Shown in pieces: positions 42,455 through 53,180 of a stretch of DNA of 64,000 nt. The stretch covers positions 297,501-361,500 of the forward strand of contig NHNY01000033.1 in assembly GCA_002786065.1 (NCBI GenBank), written 5' to 3'. Each line of letters begins with the position of its first letter. The stretch's first letter is position 1. The notes beneath the pieces were generated by a model. It saw only the letters and a program-made list of their open reading frames with translations, ran no database searches and was not told the DNA's origin. The position numbers were made by a program, and so were the translations under genes. Origin of the DNA: Microcyclospora pomicola (Eukaryota; Ascomycota; Dothideomycetes; Capnodiales).

Positions 42455-43380
42455 GGGCCAGCTGAGTGGCGGAATGATAATGGAAACGAGACGGATAATC
42501 TCAAGGAAGGAAACAGTTTCACGTGCATGCTCGACCGACGTGCTGCACATTAGGCCTTTACCTTACCTCATGAATCACGAAGCTTCATGATTGCCTCGCT
42601 ACAGTAACATCTTTATCGTCGTCGTGGTTGTGTCCGCTGAACACCAGCAATCTACCAAAACGAACCCGTCTCTCTATGCGAATGACACTAGTATTTCTAT
42701 ACTTGTTCCTAATACTGACATACCTGTCGTCAATGCTAGGCCCACATCCAGTGGTTTGATCATGTGAAATTACTCTGTCTCGAACGTTCACAAATCTTCC
42801 TCTGTTCTCTTCACTTATGATGTTCGTCCAGGACCGCAGCTTTGGGCATTCTGGTTCGATGCACAGCGGAGACTTTGGCTCATTGGATCCCGAGAGGCTG
42901 CAAAACTGTGTCAGAGCACAAAAAGAAGCGTGCACTCGCGGCGGCCGTCAGGTCAAGCACAAGGAAGTTGGCGTCTTGTCAAACACAACGAGATCGTGTT
43001 GGTATTCCCCAGGCGAGGTAGATGGTATTCCTTGCAACAGACATGATAAGGTGACTGTCCAACGTCGTAGCAGTTAGGTCATTGCAGGTGACTTCATGGT
43101 GGAGGATGTAAGCGCTTAGATAAGAGTACATAGAGCTATACGAGAAGGATGTGGCGCAGTTGTAGATCCTCTACGACGACGACGATGAGCATCATTCACT
43201 CTACTATAACACAACTTGAGTACAAAACAGCCTATCTTTCGTGACCGCGCTCGATCAAATCATATTCCACTGATCGTTCTCTCCCAGTCGTCTGCGAGAA
43301 ACAATACATATAATTACGCTGATGCCATAAGTCTTTGCCCTCTCACTCTATCAAGACCTACGGACGTACAACGGCCTAAG
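42455..43380. other. 926-bp spacer with hairpin after the spherulin-4 gene
   Basis: TCATGAA and TTCATGA form a short inverted repeat at about 42569-42591 that may assist transcript ending. The rest holds the promoter of the AAA ATPase gene. The frame upstream of 43381 is open to 43216 but without an ATG. Confidence 0.4.
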
Positions 43381-44912
43381 ATGACGGCCGGATCTCGTCC
43401 TGGTTCTGTTCGCCCAGATCCAGCCCACAATGAAGCTGCTCGTGCTTTTTATGAACACTCATCCGCCAAACGTATCAACACCGACAGCGTCATTGTCGAG
43501 GCATTGCGCAAAGAGTATCCCAATCTCCACCTTTCGGTCATACCACAGGACTCGTGTAACATCTCTGCCTACGCCGCAGCAGGCCATGCCTCGCTCACAC
43601 CGATCGATGAGGAGAAGGACCGTCTCGCTTGGCGCCTATTCGTCCCGCCAGCGCAGCGTCTCAATGGTGAGCGGGGCTCCCTAAGGAGCTCCGTGAAGCT
43701 TGGGAAATACGCGATGACAACGAGCCTCGGAAAAGAGTTCATGCTTGTCGTAGCAGAGGGAAGGGATGGATTGTCCGCGTATCCGGTTGTCACAAACCAG
43801 TACATCCTCTCAACGTCGGTGGAAGCCACAAACAAACTGCTCTTCGAGGCGGGCGTGTGGACCAACGAGTTGCATCAAGAGATCTGGGTATTCGACGGGG
43901 GATACTGGCAGAAGTCTGCCGCCCTCTTTCACGGCATGATCAATGCGAACTGGGACAACGTGATCTTGGCCGAAAGCATGAAGAGATCCATTCGAAACGA
44001 TGTGACCAACTTCTTCGACAGTCGGGACACTTATACCAAGCTGAAGGTGCCATGGAAGCGTGGTGTCATCTACTATGGTCCACCTGGTGCGTCTCACTTG
44101 GCTGTATGTCTGAGTTACGACCAATCACTGACCTTACTTCCACAGGAAATGGTAAGACGATCAGTATCAAGGCGATGATGCACGAGCTCCACGAGCGCAA
44201 GGACCCAGTCCCTACACTCTATGTTAAATCACTGGCTTCCTTTGCTGGGCCAGAGTATAGCATCAACATGATCTTCAACAAGGCTAGGCAGACCGCTCCT
44301 TGCTACTTGGTGTTTGAGGATCTTGACAGTCTAGTTACTGATTCGGTGAGATCGTACTTTCTGAATGCCGTCGATGGCATACAGAGCAACGACGGTATTC
44401 TCATGGTGGGCAGCACCAACCATCTTGATCGTCTGGATCCTGGTATCGCGAAGCGGCCGTCGCGCTTTGATCGCAAATACAAGTTCTCCAACCCTGATAA
44501 CGACGAGCGCATCCAGTACATGCACTTCTGGCAGCGCAAGCTAGCCGACAACAAAGAAATCGATTTCCCCGACAAACTGTGCCCAGCAATCGCCAAGATC
44601 ACGAATGGCTTCTCGTTCGCCTATCTGCAAGAAGCAATGGTCGCAAGTCTGTTGGCCATCGCACGCGACTCCGCAGACGACGAGACGCACACCTGTCTTG
44701 AATGTATGGAGACCCACGCCGTACCACCCAGTGGCGTGGCTTGTGATCGTGAGGCCAATCGCGCATTCCGAGGGTTGTACGACTGGGTGTGGATGGTGCG
44801 TAAGACGGATGAGCAGGATCCGGGCTTGGACGACTATGTGCTGTGGCGTGAAGTCAAGAAGCAGGTCCGCATTCTGCGAGAGGAACTCGACACTGGTAAG
44901 GACGAGAAGTGA
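43381..44912 (+). CDS. Bcs1-like AAA ATPase
   Basis: Two exons (43381-44086, 44146-44912) encode 490 residues. The 59-nt intron interrupts Walker A, which reads GPPGNGKT once spliced. Walker B is CYLVFEDLDSLV, sensor 1 lies in ILMVGSTNHLDRLD, and the arginine-finger region is KRPSRFDRKYKF. The N-terminal 220 residues (with VFDGGYWQKSAALFHGMINANW and VPWKRGVIYYG before Walker A) match the large fungal family of Bcs1-type or mitochondrial-chaperone-like ATPases. No membrane helix or presequence is visible, so this is not Bcs1 itself and its substrate is unknown. A cysteine-bearing insertion (HTCLECMETHAVPPSGVACD) follows the small helical domain. Confidence 0.85.
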
Positions 44913-45833
44913 GGGGGCGGTAACATAACTCACTGGTCTGCTTCGCTGGCACGTCCACTCGCGATTGGAGGTCTAAGGAGGTGATGCTCTGTAATGATTG
45001 AATGAAGCACCAAATGAAAATGATATACACCTTTACCACGATGATATCTACAAGTACCCCTACCTTACGCCATGCATGCTGTATTTTGGTCTCCGGCGAG
45101 ATGTCCCGGTCCCAGCAACACTCTATTTGCATTATTCAAAGTACGATCGCTTGGTCATATGCCTGAGCGCTTCTTGAAGTACGTACGGCAGACAGACATG
45201 GACCAGATCGTGACATAGACTAATTCACACAGCTTCTTGGACAGAGTGGTCCAGATGTGACCCATAAAAAGCTAGTAACGAAATGATGTATCGTGAACGG
45301 GGGGCCTAGCGTGGTAGGACGTTACTGTATCGTCAGCGATGAACGCGGCTGCCAATTGCTGATCAGATCTTAGTAAGGTATCGTCTACCTTTGACAGCTC
45401 GGAGGGAAGTCAGGGTGCCAGACTTTATCCATTGGGTCCTGTCATCAGGAAGGCGCCGTGTGAGCAAGCGATCACGTCGGTGCAGGAGTGGCCCCCTCCT
45501 CAAGAACATATGCGCAGCCGTTGACCTGGTGGGATCAAATACTTCGGTGTTGAGGTGTTGTTTGGGAACGGATAAGATGGACCACTACTGATTGATTTTT
45601 GGCATAATGGATCCCAAAAAATTTCTCGAATAGAAGTGCCTGGCTCTCTCGTTGGAAGAATCAAGTTCTTGGCCGGAGATGAGCGGATATTGACGCCACA
45701 GCACTGTACTCACGATGTTGTGGTTCTGGTACAGGATCTATTGGCGGATACTTTTGATCATATTTCGTAGCTCATGACAATGGTCTCCTCTCTCGTCGCA
45801 ACATTTCCAAGGGGTCCTTGCTTAATCGTTCCC
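44913..45833. other. 921-bp convergent 3' region
   Basis: No gene supported between the AAA ATPase and the FKBP gene, which converge here. Confidence 0.4.
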
Positions 45834-46316
45834 CTAGAGCTCCTTGCTGGCAGCCACGCCCGCAATGCTGACCAATTCCGTCTCGAAAACCAGGACGCTG
45901 TTCGCGGGGATTGGGCCTACAAAGCAGAATTCAGTATTTTCGGTCCTGAAGACGCAAACTCTTCCCTGTCCCCAGGACCACTCACCCATAGCCCTGGATC
46001 CGTAAGCGAATTCTGGCTGGATCGTCAAGACACGCTTGTCACCGGGACACATATCCAAAAGACCCTGGTCCCAGCCTTTGATCACCTGGCCCTTGCCGAG
46101 GTGGAAGGACAGTGGCTTTCCACGGTTGTACGAGGAGTCGAACTCTGTGCCGTCCGACTGAAGCGTGCCGCGGTAGTGCGCTTCGATCTTATCGCCAGCT
46201 GCCGACTTGCGGTCACAGCTCACGGAGTGGGTGACTTCAATGTCGAGGGGCTTCTCGAGCGCCGAAGCGCTGGTGGCGAAGAGCGCAAGCGCAGCGGTGA
46301 GGACGTGGGAACGCAT
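45834..46316 (-). CDS. ER-type FKBP peptidyl-prolyl isomerase (FKBP2/Fpr2-like)
   Basis: Two exons (45986-46316, 45834-45916) make 137 residues; the 69-nt intron lies within AYGSRAMG|PIPANS. MRSHVLTAALALFATSASAL is a signal peptide. The FKBP domain follows, with KIEAHYRGTLQSDGTEFDSS, the VIKGWDQGLLDM active-site segment, KRVLTIQPEFAYG and VLVFETELVSI. All usual ligand-pocket aromatics appear present. The protein ends in SKEL, close to HDEL/KDEL retrieval signals, which fits residence in the endoplasmic reticulum. It catalyses prolyl cis-trans isomerisation of secretory proteins and would bind FK506. Divergent from SRS2. Confidence 0.92.
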   Translation of the reverse strand: MRSHVLTAALALFATSASALEKPLDIEVTHSVSCDRKSAAGDKIEAHYRGTLQSDGTEFDSSYNRGKPLSFHLGKGQVIKGWDQGLLDMCPGDKRVLTIQPEFAYGSRAMGEWSWGQGRVCVFRTENTEFCFVGPIPANSVLVFETELVSIAGVAASKEL

Positions 46317-46564
46317 TGCGTTTGCTGGTGTCAAGTGCTGGTTTTGAGGTGCTCGAAGAAACAGGCTTTGGGGTTGACAGATCACTGAAACATTGAAACG
46401 TCGTGTGAACCCCGGACTGCGGCGCATGTGGTCGTACGGATTACCCGATCGGGCTCGCCTGGCGGTGCAGCTCACGATCACGTGCAGAGGTGTTCTAGCG
46501 TGTTGGGACGGCTTCACGTTCACCTTCTTCTATACAACATAAATGCCAACCAGAGTGTCGTGCT
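46317..46564. promoter_or_regulatory. Shared divergent promoter of the FKBP gene and SRS2
   Basis: 248 bp between opposite start codons. No TATA box stands out. Confidence 0.45.
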
Positions 46565-49474
46565 ATGGACATTCTGCGAGGACTCAATGACGCCCAAAAA
46601 GATGCTGTCACGTCGCTCGCCAACGTCCTCCAGGTCCTGGCACCGCCTGGATCCGGAAAGACAAAAACACTCACTGCGCGTGTCGCGTATCTCATAGCGC
46701 ATCGAGAGCTGAAGCCATGGAACATTATCGTGTGCACCTTCACGAAGAAGGCGGCTGGCGAGATGAAGGAACGTATCAAACTGTTCATTGGTCATGATCT
46801 GGCTCGGCAGCTCAAACTCGGTACCTTCCACTCAGTGGCATTGATCTATCTGCGACAGTATGGCCAGCATATTGGCCTCGCAAAGGACTTCGGGGTCGCA
46901 GACTCGTCTGACAGTAAGGCCATACTGAAGAGGATAATCAAAAAGAATTCGTTCGATCAGTTCACCGAAGGCCAGGCGTTGTCTCGAATCTCCGGCCATA
47001 AAGCCAAGGGGAAAACGGTTGACCAATTTCTCAAGGATGCGAAGAATGTGGATCAACGAGCTTTCGGACAGGTTTGGGAAGAGTACCAAGCAGGACTGGA
47101 GGCTTCCAACCTACTGGATTATGATGATATTCTTCTCCAATGTTGTTTCTTACTGCGCACACATCCGCAATGCGTCTCCAATGTTGAAGCAGTTCTCATC
47201 GACGAGTTTCAAGACACCAATAATATCCAGTACGACATGATGGCTCTGTTTGCGCAGCAGCGGAATGTCATCGCCATCGTAGGAGATCCGGATCAGAGCA
47301 TCTACAGCTTTCGCTCGGCGGAGGTGGAGAATCTAAATTTCATGAAAACGAAATGGCCCGATACGCACACGATCAACCTGAAATTGAACTACCGCTCGTC
47401 AGGTGCGATTCTGCATGCGGCGCAAAAGGTCATCGAACAAGACACTAAGAGACCGCCGAAGAAGTTGCAGGCTACTCACAGTCTTGGACAGAGGCCTATC
47501 TTACGGAAGCTTCCATCAGCAGTCGGCGAAGCCGAGTGGTTGGTATCTGAGATTAAGAGAATACAGGCACGGACGGGCAATTTGCTGAAAGCTAGTGACT
47601 TTGCAATTTTGCTTCGCAGCGCTGCTCTGTCTCGTACAATAGAAGCTGCTTTCGGCCGAGCAGGTATACCATACCGCATGGTTGGCGGATTGCGCTTTTA
47701 TGACCGCCTAGAGGTGAAGCTCGTGGTGGACTATCTACGGGTGATACACCAGCCTGGTCAAACGGAACCTGTCGAAAGAACACTCAATGTGCCGTCCCGG
47801 AAGATTGGGGATGTAACGATCAAAGCTTTACGTGACGAAGCACAGGACAGTGGGAGATCCTTATGGGATATGGTCCTTGACATCTCTCAAGGCCGATATA
47901 TGCCAAAAACGAAGATACCAAAAGCCGCGATGCAGGGCATGAGTCAGTACGTCAACATCATTCTAAGCGCGCGAAAAAAGGCAACGGTTTCTGAGAACGC
48001 TCAAACTCCTGTCATCGATCTCATCAACTATGTGGTGAAGAAACTGGACCTACAGAAATACCTGAAGGAGAAGTTCGTCGATGAAGAAGAAGCTCGATGG
48101 GCCAATGTTGAGGAGCTCATGACACAAGCGACCGACATGTTTCATCCTGCAAGGCTGGAACAAATGATAGAGGAGAATGCGCTTCCCGCCATAGACGGCG
48201 TGGAACAGCGGAGCATGACTGATGTGGACGACAATCTTGCGATTTTCCTTGCGAATGTGGCATTGAACACAACAACGACAGAAAAGGCGGAGCAGGAAGG
48301 TGAAGTGGTTCAGCAAGTGACAATCTCTACGATTCATTCCGCAAAGGGGCTGGAGTGGCCTGTGGTCTTCATACCCGCGTGCTACGAGGGCTCGATACCT
48401 CACTCCAGATCAGACGACACCGACGAAGAACGGCGGCTATTGTATGTCGGAATGACACGAGGGCAAGCCTTGCTCTATCTGAGCAGTCCCTGTAAGAACA
48501 GTGAACGGAAGGATACTGACATGTCGACATTCCTAACACAACCGGGCGTGAGTGCGTACTTCGAAGAACATGGACCAAGCATCACCGCCACTACAGTGGC
48601 TTCGTTCGCAACCACACTGCAAAGAGATTGTCCAGGTATTGCTACAGTCGCAGAGACCTGTGCCTCACTAGAGCGCGACGAAGATAATTATTGGCCAGTC
48701 AATGGGGAGATGCCGCCGGAAGAGCTTGCTAAGTGGGATAGTGGTAGGAATGGAAGTGCTCTGCTTACCACAACACGGCCCTTGGCAAACTTTACTTCCG
48801 CCGCGGTTACGATGCAACAACGAGATGGGTTTTCCACGGCGTCTGCGACTGTCAAAGCTGGATTTGTCAGTGCCGCAGATCGCTACGAGGAATTGGTGCA
48901 GGAGAGCCGTCTGAAAGGTATAGACAGGCGAGCCGAGCAGACCTCGAAGAGTAAAGAGCAAAATAGCAGCTCGAAAGGCCGAAAGCGTCAAATCGATGGC
49001 CAAGGGACACTGGGAAGCTTCTTTGGCAAAAAGACAAAGGTTCCACCAGACGAGAACGACGGTGCAGTGCCCGCCACCCCGTCCCACGAACTGGGTGTAA
49101 TGCCGTTGAGTGAGATCTCGAATCTTCAGCCTGTCGCTCTGAAGACGGCGGATGTTTCAAGTCTCATGACAAAGCACCGACTGCGCACCACACCTTTGCT
49201 TACGAAGCCGTTGCGCCGTAGACAAGCTACGCCCGAAGCGCAGGAAAACAGTAGTAGCCGTTATATCTTGCTCTCCAGTTCACCGCCACCGGCAAAGGAG
49301 GAAAGAATCGACCATGACCATACGCAGGGTTATGTTCCCCAGCATGCCCAGACCAGACCGGCTACAACCTTACATACCACGTCAATGTCATTGCACCAAG
49401 GTCTACCGAAAAGGCGGACATTGGGCATGAGACGAAGTCTGAATGGCTGGCACACGAGAGGCGGGAAGGACTGA
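46565..49474 (+). CDS. SRS2: Srs2-like UvrD-family DNA helicase
   Basis: A single exon of 969 residues. SF1A motifs are complete: motif I APPGSGKTKTL (Lys 32), Ia VCTFTKKAAGEMKER, II VLIDEFQDTN, III IVGDPDQSIYSFRSA, IV NLKLNYRSS, V TISTIHSAKGLEWPVVF and VI ERRLLYVGMTRG. The C-terminal 270 residues are polar. They contain QGTLGSFF at 813-820, a consensus PCNA-interacting box, and YILLSSSPPP near 900, which could bind SUMO. Srs2 strips Rad51 from single-stranded DNA and is recruited by SUMO-PCNA to replication forks. Length is close to filamentous-fungal Srs2. Bacterial-type UvrD/PcrA transfer is unlikely given the eukaryotic tail. Nuclear. Confidence 0.93.
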   Translation: MDILRGLNDAQKDAVTSLANVLQVLAPPGSGKTKTLTARVAYLIAHRELKPWNIIVCTFTKKAAGEMKERIKLFIGHDLARQLKLGTFHSVALIYLRQYGQHIGLAKDFGVADSSDSKAILKRIIKKNSFDQFTEGQALSRISGHKAKGKTVDQFLKDAKNVDQRAFGQVWEEYQAGLEASNLLDYDDILLQCCFLLRTHPQCVSNVEAVLIDEFQDTNNIQYDMMALFAQQRNVIAIVGDPDQSIYSFRSAEVENLNFMKTKWPDTHTINLKLNYRSSGAILHAAQKVIEQDTKRPPKKLQATHSLGQRPILRKLPSAVGEAEWLVSEIKRIQARTGNLLKASDFAILLRSAALSRTIEAAFGRAGIPYRMVGGLRFYDRLEVKLVVDYLRVIHQPGQTEPVERTLNVPSRKIGDVTIKALRDEAQDSGRSLWDMVLDISQGRYMPKTKIPKAAMQGMSQYVNIILSARKKATVSENAQTPVIDLINYVVKKLDLQKYLKEKFVDEEEARWANVEELMTQATDMFHPARLEQMIEENALPAIDGVEQRSMTDVDDNLAIFLANVALNTTTTEKAEQEGEVVQQVTISTIHSAKGLEWPVVFIPACYEGSIPHSRSDDTDEERRLLYVGMTRGQALLYLSSPCKNSERKDTDMSTFLTQPGVSAYFEEHGPSITATTVASFATTLQRDCPGIATVAETCASLERDEDNYWPVNGEMPPEELAKWDSGRNGSALLTTTRPLANFTSAAVTMQQRDGFSTASATVKAGFVSAADRYEELVQESRLKGIDRRAEQTSKSKEQNSSSKGRKRQIDGQGTLGSFFGKKTKVPPDENDGAVPATPSHELGVMPLSEISNLQPVALKTADVSSLMTKHRLRTTPLLTKPLRRRQATPEAQENSSSRYILLSSSPPPAKEERIDHDHTQGYVPQHAQTRPATTLHTTSMSLHQGLPKRRTLGMRRSLNGWHTRGGKD

Positions 49475-49862
49475 TTCTGGGATGAATCGTAGATGTGTGA
49501 AGCTCGAACATGAACCTGTGACGATTGCTTGATATATTGGTATTTGCCACAGCCATAGCTTTCTATTGTGCTCTGTACCGTGATGCACAGCCGAAATGTT
49601 TTCCTCCCCAGCATGAGGTGCGTGATCTCCAAATAGTTTGAACAAGCTCATTCTGTGCTATGAGCTGTCTAAGGTGGACAACATCAAAATCTATCCAGTG
49701 TTGGACTACTGCACTGGTCTCAAGCAGAACTTGGATGTGGTAATCAGTGGCCTTACAGTACAACACTTCACAGAGCAAGTCTCGCTGGTAAGGGGCCATT
49801 ACGACCAGAGATCACTGTACACGATATGATACACGAATCTGCCTGTCTGATTTCTACCTCAA
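49475..49862. other. Convergent 3' region of SRS2 and PET123
   Basis: 388 bp without a supported gene. Confidence 0.4.
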
Positions 49863-50792
49863 TCATCGCTTTCCATCGTCCATCTTAGAATCCGTCAGGA
49901 TTTCTGCGATTCTCTTTATACGATCACGGTTGGCTGCCGTGAATCCACCTGCACCACTGCCCAATGCTGATTTGTTCATCGATGATGCATCCGTCTGCAG
50001 GGCAACCATCTCTGCAAGCGTCATTGGCTTGCCCTCACCCCAAACACTCGCTTTGATGTTGAAGTCCCCGCCCCATCTCACAGGGCTCTCTGTCGTGCCG
50101 AATGCTTCTTCGATGGCTTTGTCTAGTTGAGAGGAGGAGACGATGAACGACCGTGCCTTTAGGTATAATGTGCTGAGATCGGACATGCGCGCTGCGTGCT
50201 TCTTCGCAGCGTGTGCTTGCACATTCGCTCGCATGTGCGCGAGTCTTGCTTCCCGTGTCGGATCTTCTGTCGCACCCTTCGCCAAGGCCGCGAGGTCGAA
50301 TGTGTGCGACGTCGCTGTCAACCGCTCGTCTTCACGCTCAGGTCGAGATAGTTGCTCCGCCCTCTCTGCCTTGACTCGTGCACTCCGCTCGTTGTATTTC
50401 GCCTCCACTGAAGTTTTCCGAGCACGAAGGCTTTTCAAGCCTTCGCGCAAGTTCTGCCGACGCTGGGCGCTGATCTTGGCTTTCCATTCTTCGCGGCTGC
50501 CAGGCTTAGTTCGTGTTGCCTGGCGAGGAGCTTTCGTCGCCCGGTCAATCCAAGCATCGCTTGCTTTGTCTTGTTCGCCAGCGTGCGCGAATATATCACG
50601 AGGTACTGGGAGTCGACCTTTGATGACTGGGAGATAGGGGACGTTAGGTTGAGGAGGCTCGGGGATGTCGATGTATCGTGGATGCTCGGGGCCGACGGCG
50701 AGACGGTGCGAGGATGTGCTGAAAGAGCGTAAGGTACATTGAGGACATCGCCATCCTCTCAATGAGGTCGATAATGCTGTGTGAGGAGGCAT
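49863..50792 (-). CDS. PET123: Mitochondrial small-subunit ribosomal protein mS26 (Pet123-like)
   Basis: 309 residues, single exon, from the first true ATG at 50792. The presequence MPPHTALSTSLRGWRCPQCT...SFSTSSHR is typical of matrix import. The centre is a long basic helical stretch (REEWKAKISAQRRQNLREGL, then SLRARKTSVEAKYNERSARV) matching fungal Pet123 proteins, followed by HTFDLAALAKG and a C-terminal WGGDFNIKASVWGEG region. Pet123 is a mitoribosomal small-subunit protein needed for mitochondrial translation. The identification rests on the basic coiled region, so it is good but not absolute. Divergent from NOG2, which serves cytosolic ribosome assembly. Confidence 0.78.
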   Translation of the reverse strand: MPPHTALSTSLRGWRCPQCTLRSFSTSSHRLAVGPEHPRYIDIPEPPQPNVPYLPVIKGRLPVPRDIFAHAGEQDKASDAWIDRATKAPRQATRTKPGSREEWKAKISAQRRQNLREGLKSLRARKTSVEAKYNERSARVKAERAEQLSRPEREDERLTATSHTFDLAALAKGATEDPTREARLAHMRANVQAHAAKKHAARMSDLSTLYLKARSFIVSSSQLDKAIEEAFGTTESPVRWGGDFNIKASVWGEGKPMTLAEMVALQTDASSMNKSALGSGAGGFTAANRDRIKRIAEILTDSKMDDGKR

Positions 50793-50976
50793 GGTGGTTG
50801 TCACCAGAAAACGTGGAGTCTGTCGAGATGGGAGTTGTGGTCGTAAAAGCGGCAATCGGAAGTGTGGTCCGAGCTTTCTCGCGGAATTGTATTCGAGATT
50901 TTTGTTGCACCGCTACTCTTCCTATACACTTTCAGTACTCGTGAGCCGGGCGACATAATAACACAACACCGCCAAA
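50793..50976. promoter_or_regulatory. Shared divergent promoter of PET123 and NOG2
   Basis: Only 184 bp lie between the start codons of a mitochondrial ribosomal protein and a ribosome-assembly GTPase, so co-regulation with ribosome synthesis is plausible (inference). No TATA box stands out. Confidence 0.5.
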
Positions 50977-53180
50977 ATGGGTACCGGTAAGAAGGAAGCC
51001 ACCCGCCGTGAGAGGCAGGGTAAAGACAATGATCGCATGGGAAATGTGCGCACCAAAGGCGAGAACTTTTACCGTTCTGCCAAGAGGGTGAAGCAACTCA
51101 ACATGTTCAAGGAGGGCAAAGCCATCCGGAACGCAAACGGAGAGATCACACAGTCAGCGTCTTACCAGGGACGGGAAAAACCCAGCGCAAGAGTAGAGCC
51201 TCACCGGAAGTGGTTCACCAACACCAGAGTCATTAGTCAGGATGCACTCGCAAATTTCCGAGACGCTGTTGAGGCGCAAAGCAAAGACCCGTACTCGTAT
51301 TTGTTGAAGCAGAACAAGCTGCCTATGAGCTTGATCAACGACAACAAAGACAAGGAGAGGAAGGATGGTCTGCTGCAGCACAAGGCCAAGATTCGAATTG
51401 AGAGTGAGGCATTCGGCGACACATTTGGGCCGAAAGCACAACGAAAGCGACCAAGACTGGCGGTGTCTTCTCTTGAGGATCTCGCTGTTGCGACTACGAC
51501 CGACTATAGCACATTCAAGGAGCGGCGAGAAGAAACAAGACTGCTGTCTGGCCAGGCAGCGGAAGAAGAGGAGCAGGGCGTGAATGTCAATGTGAGCACA
51601 GCGGACCACGGAGAGCTCACTACAGCACGAGAACCGGTCTTCTCGAAGGGACAGAGCAAACGAATATGGAACGAGCTGTACAAGGTTATCGACAGCTCGG
51701 ACGTTGTCATTCATGTTCTGGACGCACGAGATCCATTGGGGACACGATGCCGGAGCGTGGAGAAGTACATTCGAGAGGAGGCACCACACAAGCACTTATT
51801 GTTCTTGTTGAACAAATGCGATCTTGTACCGACAAGCGTAGCGGTACGTCAGTCACTTTCCTTTTCTATCGAACTAACATGCTCTATCCTCGCCTTTCTT
51901 ATGCGCCCCATTTACCCGTTGCCATCGTTAAGTCAAGATTTTCACCGGCCGTAAGGCGAATTTCCGTGGAGACAATCTGTTACAACTTTGGCAGATCGAT
52001 GTGGCCTCACCTTGATCCTCTGTCGTCTTGACATGATCTACAAGAGCGCCAATGTCTCGTCTGAGTAGCGATCCTGAACCTATTAAGGTCTTGTGAAGGA
52101 GTGCTTAGTTATGTTGACAAACATGCCTTCTTTCATATTTTCTATGTATTCACTAGGGATCACATCCATCTCACGATACCCTTTTTGTTCCGGTCACTAA
52201 CTGCGTTTCGGGAACAGGCACGATGGGTCAAACTTCTCAGTCGAGAATATCCGACATTGGCATTCCATGCCAGCATGACCAACTCATTCGGAAAAGGCAC
52301 ATTGATATCACTTCTTCGACAATTCTCCGCTCTCCACTCATCCCGCAAGCAGATTTCAGTCGGCTTCATCGGCTATCCGAACACAGGCAAATCCTCGATC
52401 ATCAACACTTTGCGAAAGAAGAAAGTGTGCACGACCGCGCCTATTCCGGGAGAGACCAAGGTTTGGCAATACATTACACTGATGAAGCGCATCTACCTGA
52501 TCGATTGCCCTGGTATCGTGCCGCCTAGCATGACGGATACTCCAGAAGATATCTTGCTCAGGGGCGTGGTACGAGTGGAGAATGTCGAAAACCCAGCACA
52601 ATACGTTCCAGCCGTGCTGGCAAAGTGCAAAAGACATCACCTCGAGAGAACATACGACATCAAAGGCTGGGCGTCTGCATCCGCAGAGAGCTTAAAGTCA
52701 AGCCAGACGGGGGATGGAGATATGGTAGGCACGCCCATGTCAGATAAAGAGAAGACCGCGGAAGCCATCCGCTTTCTTGAGCTGCTGGCCCGGAAAGGTG
52801 GACGCTTGCTCAAGGGCGGCGAAGCGGACATGGATGGTGTGGCCAAGATGGTGCTGAACGACTTCCTACGCGGCAAAATCCCGTGGTTCACCGGTCCACC
52901 AGCGACTGCCGAGACGGAGGAGGATAAGGCACAGCTTGCTGAAGAAGGGCGAGATGAGAAGCTCGGTCTGACGCACAAGAAACGCAAACGTGAGTTGGAC
53001 GAACAAGTCGATGCTGAGTTGGAGGTGGAAGACGAGAGCGACGATGACAGCGAAGCTGGTGTCGAGATAGCCATCGAGGCCGGCGACGATGCTTTCGAAG
53101 GGTTTGACGAGGATGATGAAGCCGAAGATGACGAGACTGATGGTGGCGGCGTGCACGTAGCATCGAAGGAGGAATCATGA
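50977..53180 (+). CDS. NOG2: Nucleolar GTP-binding protein 2 (Nog2)
   Basis: Exons 50977-51843 and 52218-53180 encode 609 residues. It has the circularly permuted GTPase order of its family: [10 protein letters not shown], then G4 NKCDLVP, then G1 [10 protein letters not shown]2 region PGETKVW and G3 DCPG. The N-terminus [20 protein letters not shown] and the C-terminal acidic/basic tail ([20 protein letters not shown]) are typical. Nog2 binds pre-60S particles and is a checkpoint for their nuclear export. The single intron joins VPTSVA|ARWVKLL exactly where the family is contiguous, but is 374 nt, far above most introns here. In budding yeast the NOG2 intron hosts snoRNA snR191 (established). 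Confidence 0.96.
51844..52217 (+). ncRNA. Possible intronic snoRNA host (NOG2 intron)
   Basis: The intron is 374 nt against 50-80 nt for most host introns nearby. An AGACAA sequence near 51970 satisfies the H-box pattern ANANNA, and several ACA triplets lie downstream. Hairpins on either side are not convincing by eye, and I could not find a clear guide for the snR191 target sites. The call rests mainly on intron length and on the known snR191 location in yeast NOG2. Confidence 0.3.
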
